The notes beneath the pieces are model-generated. The model searched no databases, was not told the DNA's origin, and worked only from the letters and a program-made list of their open reading frames with translations. From Bradysia coprophila (Eukaryota > Arthropoda > Insecta > Diptera > Sciaridae), in NCBI RefSeq assembly GCF_014529535.1, contig NW_023503293.1:5102741-5166740 (forward strand): a stretch of DNA of 64,000 nucleotides, in the 5' to 3' direction. The stretch's first letter is position 1; every line of letters starts with the position of its first letter. A program made the translations under genes and the position numbers. Of this stretch, positions 56,251 through 64,000 are shown piece after piece.

Positions 56251-56732
56251 GTCACAGTACATTAAACAACATACATTGTGTCCAAATCTAATCAAGTTGA
56301 CGACATCGGGCGAGTGTCATCAATTCAATGCCGTGATACAAGCTTTAGCAGAATTGAAGAGTTTACATTTCATTGAAATGATTTCAACGCATCTTAAGTT
56401 GGAGGTCGATGCACTGCATGTGATTATCGTTTCTAATTTTACGGCCAATACTAACCGATATCTACGGTCACGGCTACCATCTAGTTATGACATGAAACCC
56501 CTCAATCACAATGAATGTCGTACTCACAAATTACAATTTATTAGTGAGATCAATACAATATGTCACATCGAAGTCCTCATGCATCAACCATCGACCTTCC
56601 TACTTAAAACTCATTTCCAGTGTTTTCATGTTATAACTTACAGCGCCGGATTTCCATTTTCAGAGCCATGGGCTCTACTGGATCTCTTGACGCTATTTTT
56701 CGCTATTAGTCTGACAGTCTGTAATAGTTATT

Positions 56733-56856
56733 TATCTACCAAGGTAGGTATGAAGGTATTTTTTCGCACTAGATGTCGATTGTCGACCCGAGGCGAAGCC
56801 GAGGTCGACAAGACGTCGTGTGCGAAAAAATACCGGCATACCTACCGTGGTAGATA
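56733..56856. repeat. Palindrome with GTCGAC-rich centre
   Basis: Arms 56733-56770 and 56820-56856 (TATCTACC..GGTAGGTAT..GGTATTTTTTCGCAC and complement). The centre contains a second short palindrome, CGAGGCGAAGCCGAGG. Probably a MITE. It overlaps the end of a 202-codon open frame that I do not accept as a gene. Confidence 0.6.
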
Positions 56857-57079
56857 CAACGTTTTTCGCAATTTCGGGCCATAATCAACTTTCCAATGCA
56901 AAACATGTCCTACATTTTGCTCCAAAATTCTTGTGTATACAGAAATTCATTTGAACGATCAAGAAGGCTGCATTATAATACACATTGCAATGTGATGTAA
57001 AGAGACGCGTTGAATGAAATCGAGTAGTCAATGCTTAATATATACGCTTCAACAATACGTTCGGAATAATTGTGTGACT

Positions 57080-57160
57080 CTATAGCCGAATGGCTATAGT
57101 CGCTGCTTTGTGCTCAAAAACCTTTTGGTGTCGGGGGTTCGATTTCTGGTCAATGCAAGA
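57080..57160 (+). other. tRNA-like sequence, probable SINE head
   Basis: An A-box-like block TAGCCGAATGGCTA and a B box GGGGTTCGATTTC are spaced as in a tRNA gene, but acceptor-stem pairing is poor. More likely a tRNA-derived SINE or pseudo-tRNA than a working tRNA. Confidence 0.35.
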
Positions 57161-57204
57161 TTTTTATTTATAAAAATTTAGCCTTCGTTGAAGGTAATAG
57201 GTTC

Positions 57205-57300
57205 TTTAGCGTGCGAAAAAAAAGTTGATATCGCACTGCGTGCGAAAAACAAGTTGATAACGCACTGCGTGCGAAAAAAAGTTCATATTGCGCTGTGTCC
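57205..57300 (+). repeat. Three-copy tandem repeat of about 31 bp
   Basis: The unit is GCGTGCGAAAAA followed by AGTTGATATCGCACT-like sequence, repeated three times with small changes (AAGTTGATAACGCACT, AGTTCATATTGCGCT). The unit shares GTGCGAAAAA with the palindrome 400 bp to the left. Confidence 0.7.
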
Positions 57301-57309
57301 GGGAATACA

Positions 57310-60300
57310 GTGAAATAAATACCTTCAAAACGACATTAAATGGATGCATGGAAAGGTGATGATTATGGACCGGAATTGCGAAAAGGTATTTTCCCTTTAC
57401 CAGCGCCACCTTTATTCCAGTGTCAGAGGACTGAGCCCCTTCCTAGCCCATCAGGTTAATCCAGCGCTGATACAATGTATTTGTTTTTGTTTAACTTTAC
57501 GTCGGCAACTAATTGCATTAAGGCAATTGAATGAGATGATTTTCCACTCTGGTGAATTGATAAAGCTAACACATTGATCATAATCGAAAATGTGTATGCC
57601 ATTGTTTTCCCGTTCATATGTGTGCTGCAACGTAAAATTCCCTCACAACAGAACAGTAAAGTATAGTCAAACAGCTAATTTTAAGCGTATAAAGTCATTC
57701 AAAGCTTCTGCTTTCATCGCATTACACGAATCAATCATTTGAAACGTTGAACGGTACGTGTGCAAGTTTTGTTGTTTTCATAAAATGATTTTCACACTAT
57801 CCCGATGTACCCATTCATGGTGTAAGTGCCATTGTTATTATGAATGAAACTATTTTCGTAAATAGCAATCTCATTCCTTCAAACAAGTTCTATTAATTTG
57901 TGTATCCTTTCTAAATTGGTTACACAAAGTGTATTTCAGAGAATTCATACCCACACATTTCACCATACATCTGAACGAACTGACTGAGATAATTTATTTT
58001 TAAACCATATTAATTAACGATTACATAATGTGAATACATACATACTACATCCACGTCCATAACCTATCCCAAACATCCTACAAAATTCATCGTGTCTCTC
58101 CCTAATTTTAAACGGCTTAAATGGCAACAAGAAAGACCTTCCGATGAAAATAAATGGTTCCATCAAATCGGTCCAAAATGAATATACCGTCGACGTCATT
58201 TGATGTCCCTTTCACATTTTACCGTGTGCGTATGTCCTTACATATTTATATATGTGTCATCGTTTGCATTAAATAGCAGTCTAACCCGCTGGAGTGTTTA
58301 AAATTATAAACTCGGAAAAAACATTTTTAGAAAAGTCTATCACGTCATCACGAGGTCTATTTATATTGAATAACATTTCTAAAAGGAGTATAAGCCGCAA
58401 ACCGTTCGACCATGGACAAGAAATAAAATGAAAATGTAGTTGAAAAGTGAGGAGTGTTCACCCACAGCTACATTTAAGTTTTATAACACGATTGTCACAA
58501 GCATTAAAACGCTTTGAAAACGCATTATGGTGCATGCGAGTCTTTCCATATTGACGTAGTTGTTATAAATACAAAATTACAACTTTCCAAGCAAATAAGC
58601 ATTTAATTTACTTTCATATCTAACATACTGCGTAGCCAGACTTGCCAGCGACTCAAGCCGCTTATTTTGAAGCGGATTATAAATGATTTTACAGATTGAG
58701 TTGAACTCCGTCAAATTCGCCGAATTCGTTCAAAAGCTGGAGCAGATTATAGAGGATTGTAGAGATATGGTCTTTCCTAAAATTCGCCAATAGTTCAATT
58801 GCTAGTGATACATTTTGTTAAAACAAAAAATATTTTTTATCCGTGCGGCGTGAATAACCTTATTTTCTTCACTCAAATGCGGTGAGAACTTACCGCTCTA
58901 TCTGATGACAGTACCGGTGAGAACATTTTTATTTACGTACATGCGTCGAAAACCGTACTTTTCATGTTTCAAGCTACAACTGTGCATAGGTGCAGATCAT
59001 TTTTTATATGTCGATGCAAAGATAAACACAAACTTCCTCTCCGAGCTTGATGTGTCATGTTGGGCATACCACACAGAGCCATATAAAATACATTACATAA
59101 CTCGGGATAAAAAGATGAAAAGTTTCGAAGTGATGTAGCTTCTTAAGGCACTTGTAGAGTAGTACTTCATGGCATTGATGATAGATGTCTTGTACGTTAA
59201 TCAAGTGTCAAACAGAGAACAATAAGTCACAAGGAAACATGAAGCGATTTGAGAAATTACATTTCGTCCGTCACATTTGTAAGAACGGCAGAGGATTCGA
59301 CTCACAACCGAGAGGTCACCGGATGGCATCCCAGTGGGGACAGGAGTCGAATCAAGGGCAATCTGTAATTTTCATTTCGTATTTAGTTTAAATTCATGTT
59401 TCACAGATCGTATATACGTTGGTAAGCATTTAGTATTCGGTTTTAATGTGGCAACCAATGTATGAACACAGTTTCGTTTACGTTTGTTTCACACGAAAAT
59501 TCTACTTTTCATTTTTTATCCCTAGTTACGTAACAGCATTTTACATATAACTAGGAATATGAAAAGTAGAGTTATACACACGAAAACGAGGTCTTTCATT
59601 TTTAAACCGAGGCCCGATGCTGAGGGTGTCAAAAGTATAGTGTTTGAAACATGAAAAGTACGGTTTTCGACAAATGTATCAGATAAAATTATGTGATTAC
59701 CTCGGGAAGAAATAGGAAATTCCAACTGAAGCAAACGTCACTCTTATTGCAATTTCATTTTTTTCCTTGGTAAACAAATAATTATCGATTGAGGGTCATA
59801 CATAGGGATAAAAGCGGCGTTCAAAAGCTTCGACAAAAAACGACTTCTAGTGGAAAAATATAAATTTTTCTGAATCAGCTGCAATGTCTGCCTGTGCATG
59901 ACAGTGTGGTTTTCTATATTTTACTTCGCACTTGTTTGCTAAACATTACATTCAGAAGCATGTGAATTTTATGCGTTTTTCCTAAGGGAAAATGGAAGGG
60001 AAAATGTGTGTCATTCATTAAACACACACATAATGTCGAGAAAAAGCTTAATATGTCTCATCTTTCTATCATATTAAAATGAGTATCATAAATTGGCGTT
60101 ATGAAAATAGATTCGTTTGAATGTCAAGATTAAGGTCATAAGCGAATCATAATTTAGAATCGCGTAACACATTATAACATACACTTAAAGGATGTTTACT
60201 GTAATTGTATTTTCGACTCATAAATAACGTGTTCTGTTTTCATTCCGATTTAAAAAAGCATTTCGGCATTACATTATACAACATACATTCTGATGTGTGT

Positions 60301-61690
60301 ATGGCTCACTGTTCGGCATTTAAAATGAGACACGCCTGAAACTGAACGATAAACATGACATTCGTTTTATCTACGTCGGATTTTAATTTACGCTTCCGAA
60401 TCGAAAGTCGTAGTTTATATCACATCCGTTTATTTACAAGCCGATTCCAGATCTTTGCTATACACATCTCTACGAAAAGGATAAAATTTGTATTACGTTG
60501 TGACGGTGGGGCTGTGTGCTTACATTGTTCAACGTTTTGCATGTTCAATGGGATGTGTTTGTCATGTAAGTAAAACGTGTTATTCTTTGGAAATGTGGTT
60601 TTCCACCTACATATTATATGGTTGGCCTCTTTAATAGAGTTAAAAGCGATGAGATTGAATCGAAATCTTCGACAAAGTATTGCTCATATGAACAGACGAT
60701 GGAAGTTTTGCGTTTTACTTGCACAAACATGTGATTGTCGATTTGCATTTAATTTGACAGTGATTTATCCAATAGTATTTTAAGAGGATGTCATAGGTCA
60801 ACTATTCCATCTATGGTTGTGGTTGCACTATTGATATCACGGTGCATAAAATGGGTAACTTTGTATAGTTCAATCGAATAGACAAAGTGGTCCATCCTTC
60901 TTCGGAGAAGAATTTGAACATTGAAATTTAAGACTCATTGTAAAATTGTCCTCCTGCCGATTTGAGTACATTTCCTTTTCATTTGTTTGTAATTTTCCTT
61001 TCATTAAAATTGAACTTTTTCCGATAATCCAGCAAATGTCGAACATCATAACAATGTTGTTACTTCACCATTTGAAGCTTAACATATTTATTGGCTCATC
61101 TAGCACTCGAACATAATATAAATATACGAAAAGAGTGTATGCAGTTGTCACATTTGTACAACGAAATTTATTCATTTTCACTTCGCAACTTATTTTCCAC
61201 ATTGCAGTGCCAAAAATTGTAGCCCGTGCAGTTGTAACAAATAATGTACGAAAACGAGCCATAAAGTCAATCAAGAGTGTTACACATGCTTCTGACAGTA
61301 ACATTAAGGTGCAATAAAGATTTCGACAGAGAAAATAAAATTATTCTGGTGAAGTGTTAAAAGAAAATGAAGATAAATCGTTCATCGCATGTCTTATTTT
61401 TTGAAAGTGGGGTATTGGTCAGTGCCTTTTTGAACCGATGCGATGTAGAAAAGAGTGTAACATACGGCTTGTGCTGAACGATTACGTATCTTACAATCAA
61501 AATGTAAACAACGCTTTTAAGCTTGGACACGTAATTAAGTTATACACTCAACGAAGTGGATAGTTTTCGTATGTCATGTGTTCAAAGATAGAAATGTGAA
61601 CACAGTCCAGATTTATATCTTTCAGAGATGAATAGTACGCGACCGACTCTTTTTGGGAATTAAAATTAGAATCCATCCGGAATTATTTTT
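57310..61690. other. Gene-poor AT-rich region
   Basis: Read in six frames; only short open frames without family motifs were found. No splice-supported gene could be assembled and no long inverted repeats were noticed. It may be intergenic, or a long intron of a flanking gene. Confidence 0.35.
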
Positions 61691-61701
61691 TGTTCGATTT
61701 T

Positions 61702-61735
61702 CATGTACCTGACGAGATTTGAACCCGCGACCTAT
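61702..61735 (-). other. Isolated tRNA T-arm-like motif
   Basis: Minus-strand GCGGGTTCAAATCTCGTC resembles a T arm with a B box. The expected anticodon and D arms cannot be drawn. Probably a SINE remnant. Confidence 0.25.
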
Positions 61736-64000
61736 ACACGATAATCTTTCACAATTATTATTAATTATACAATTTCATTAGTAGGATCGAAATATTTAAG
61801 TACCAAGTGTCGTACGAAGGTATTAGACTAGATGTCAGATTGTTAACTCGAAAGGAAGCCGAGCGAATTGTTTTTAGTCAAGCTGCTTGCAATTTCGAGT
61901 ACTTTTAGAAAGACTTTTTTTCCTCAATTTTTCCACAACTGAAATTAGGAAACATAGGAAAACGTTTTCCCGAAAAATAATCCGTGGCTTTGTGTAAAAT
62001 TATATTTTAGCAATCACAACATTTTTCATGCACTAGTGCAAGAAGAACATTTTTCTCGTACTTTAGTGCGAGGAAAAACTATCAATCCAATATCCAACAA
62101 TATGACTTTATTGACTCCATTTACAATGTAAGTCTTATTTCAGTACACCTTATGCACATAATAATAATGTCCGTGCTGAGGTGAACTTTTAATTTCTTTG
62201 TAACGAGTCTACAATAAATTTTCTTTTATGTGTAGTGTACCATTAAATAACAAAAATAACTGAAGCATGACTTCACGAAGCACAATTTTTTTATTACTTT
62301 CCCGAGAACAACCACAACTTTTCACGCCCTCCAATATTAACACCATTAGTGGTAGAAAGTTTTGCTGTTGCATTTTCCACCGTTCGATTATTGCTATACT
62401 TAAAATTTGAAAATTATGGCTATCCATTACCATTTATCGAAATTAGGTTCGAGACATGTAACAGTTTTTGTGTATACATAGGCGTGATGAAATGGAATAT
62501 CATTCGAAATCATAATCTAAGTTATGTGGCGTCTCGCGTCTATCAAAATTTACTTTTCTTACAAGAGCCAGGAAATGAAAATTTAATGGAAGTGTTGCAC
62601 GTAAGGGAAACATTTGTCATCCTCTGGACCTCAATTTTTCAGATTATTTAAGTTAAACGAACTGTGAAACCTATTTGTTTTTTAACCCATTTTTGAAAGA
62701 AGAAAAAATGGGTAATTTAAATTCGAGATGGCGAGTTGACCGCAGATTTTATAAATAAACATGTGGAGCACGGTGAGGATTCATGGTATGTATACAACAT
62801 CAAAACTTCAATATTTCGAGAAAATTTAACTTCGCGTGAAAGTATTTAAAGCGCCGATATATACGCCTATGAAAATGTTAGAAATCGAATCGGTAAACAA
62901 ACCGATGTTAAAGTGTTTTGTGATTGTAACGTATGCTATTTTGGATATATTTTTTTAAATTGGAACAACGGAAGATGTTGAAGTAATTGCATTTCAAATA
63001 CTCTTTGAAATTAAATATTCTGCGATGTTAACAAAATCCTAGAACCATAACCATGACATGCTTCTGTAAGATGGTGAATAGCGGGTGACTTTGAAAAGAC
63101 TTTCATAAGATTGATGCGAAAATTTGAATGCATGTTAATGTATTAAATGTATATGAACAAAGCATCTTCACTGCATGGAATACACAGCATTAAAATGAAA
63201 TTGTTTGATGCAGACGTAGAAGTAGTTTTTTTATTAACAAGTTTTTCATTGCTATGTACATCAAAGGATTGCATTACAAATAAATGAATGTCGCATCAAG
63301 CAAAACGATTTTGTCGAAAGAAATTTGATTAAAACACATTTACAAATTACAGAACATTTTTCATGGTTACGTATAATTTGCTTACATATTTATTAATGCA
63401 TCAAGACTGCCGAGAAATGATAATATTGACTTGACGGTTTATATGCACTGTATATGGTAATTGAAGAATAAAAAAAAAACTTTTCGATTTGTTTCCACAA
63501 AGCACAAAGTTGTGTAATAAAAGCGTCAGTGCAAAGGAGTTATAATGTAACCAGGATGTTAATAACATTCGGATCTGACATAAAAACCATTTCATCCCCA
63601 AAAGTAATATAAAAAGTTTGTTGCTTTTATGTTCGTTCAGTTATCATATTTGTGTGCGCAACAGCAAAAAAAAAATCAAATGTTTTATCGAAACGGCCAA
63701 AAAAGGCCAGTTGCTGCTGGTAAAAGTGTGTACAACACCAGAATGAAATCGATGAATGAAGCCATCCGGTTACCGAAATGTCTGCAATTCAGCTCTGACC
63801 CGTTTTTAACGCAACAGTTTGTTGATGATGATGCTGGCACAATTTATTTACACCATGAATAAAATTTCCGGATTGTAAAATTCAGATTGATGACAAATGA
63901 AGTTTTACACGGTTGACTGTAGTCACCCCACCCGGCACATCGCACACAGAGTGTTCCGATTACGTTCAGTGTTCGCATTGCCTCTTTCAATTATTTTTTA
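61736..64000. other. Gene-poor AT-rich region to the window end
   Basis: No supported gene. A 77-codon plus-strand frame at 63629-63862 (with KRPVAAGKSVYNTRMKSMNE) ends in TAA and might be a terminal exon. It has no recognisable family. Confidence 0.3.

Noticed and set aside
56276-56884. 202-codon open frame on the plus strand
   Set aside because: No motif, no splice support, composition like the surrounding non-coding DNA, and its last third reads through a palindrome.
57080-57160. Functional tRNA gene
   Set aside because: A-box and B-box-like blocks are present but no acceptor stem or clear anticodon arm can be paired.
59185-59391. tRNA-like or coding segment around GGATTCGACTCACAACC
   Set aside because: Short G/C-rich stretch with no consistent fold and no family match.

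Overview
The window is eukaryotic nuclear DNA, almost certainly from a fly (Diptera). It is AT-rich. Its genes are split by many short GT-AG introns of about 55-80 nt, and the families are animal or insect ones. The protein matches, recalled and not searched, look dipteran. A midge or fungus-gnat type genome is plausible, but I cannot name the species.

About half of the window is genes. (1) 1.2-17.1 kb: two kainate-type ionotropic glutamate receptor genes lie head to head. One is on the minus strand (1220-5674, 15 exons, 942 aa) and one on the plus strand (12319-17123, 16 exons, 921 aa); all splice junctions stay in frame. (2) 17.2-19.3 kb: a secreted family-1 glycosidase (minus, 6 exons, 501 aa) ends 60 bp from the second receptor. 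(3) 20.3-21.3 kb: tRNA-His guanylyltransferase THG1 (plus, 3 exons, 281 aa). (4) 23.0-26.0 kb: a tail-to-tail pair, TBRG1-like (plus) and RAD54-like (minus). Both lack their 5' exons and both carry frameshifts. The RAD54 copy also has a small foldback transposon inside a coding exon. (5) 26.2-26.9 kb: a small three-exon gene of unknown function (189 aa). (6) 36.4-41.3 kb: UBL5 (minus, 73 aa) and Surf4 (plus, 270 aa) diverge from a 640-bp promoter region. (7) 51.3-53.3 kb: cytosolic purine 5'-nucleotidase NT5C2 (minus), lacking its first exon(s) in what I could read.

The rest is a graveyard of mobile elements. There are many palindromic MITEs (TTA-flanked GGGGCCGTTC type, TA-flanked CAGTG type), an 1172-bp hAT-like foldback element with a perfect 8-bp target duplication, and a transposon nested in a MITE beside a dead non-LTR retrotransposon. 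There are also two copies of a reverse-transcriptase-associated C-terminal ORF and an inverted pair of copies of one repeat 16 kb apart. From about 57.6 kb to the end I see no supported gene.

No operon, CRISPR array, rRNA or intact tRNA is present. The receptor pair is probably the product of a local duplication and acts in glutamatergic signalling. The other genes are unrelated housekeeping or metabolic functions (tRNA maturation, splicing, ER export, nucleotide turnover, sugar hydrolysis).
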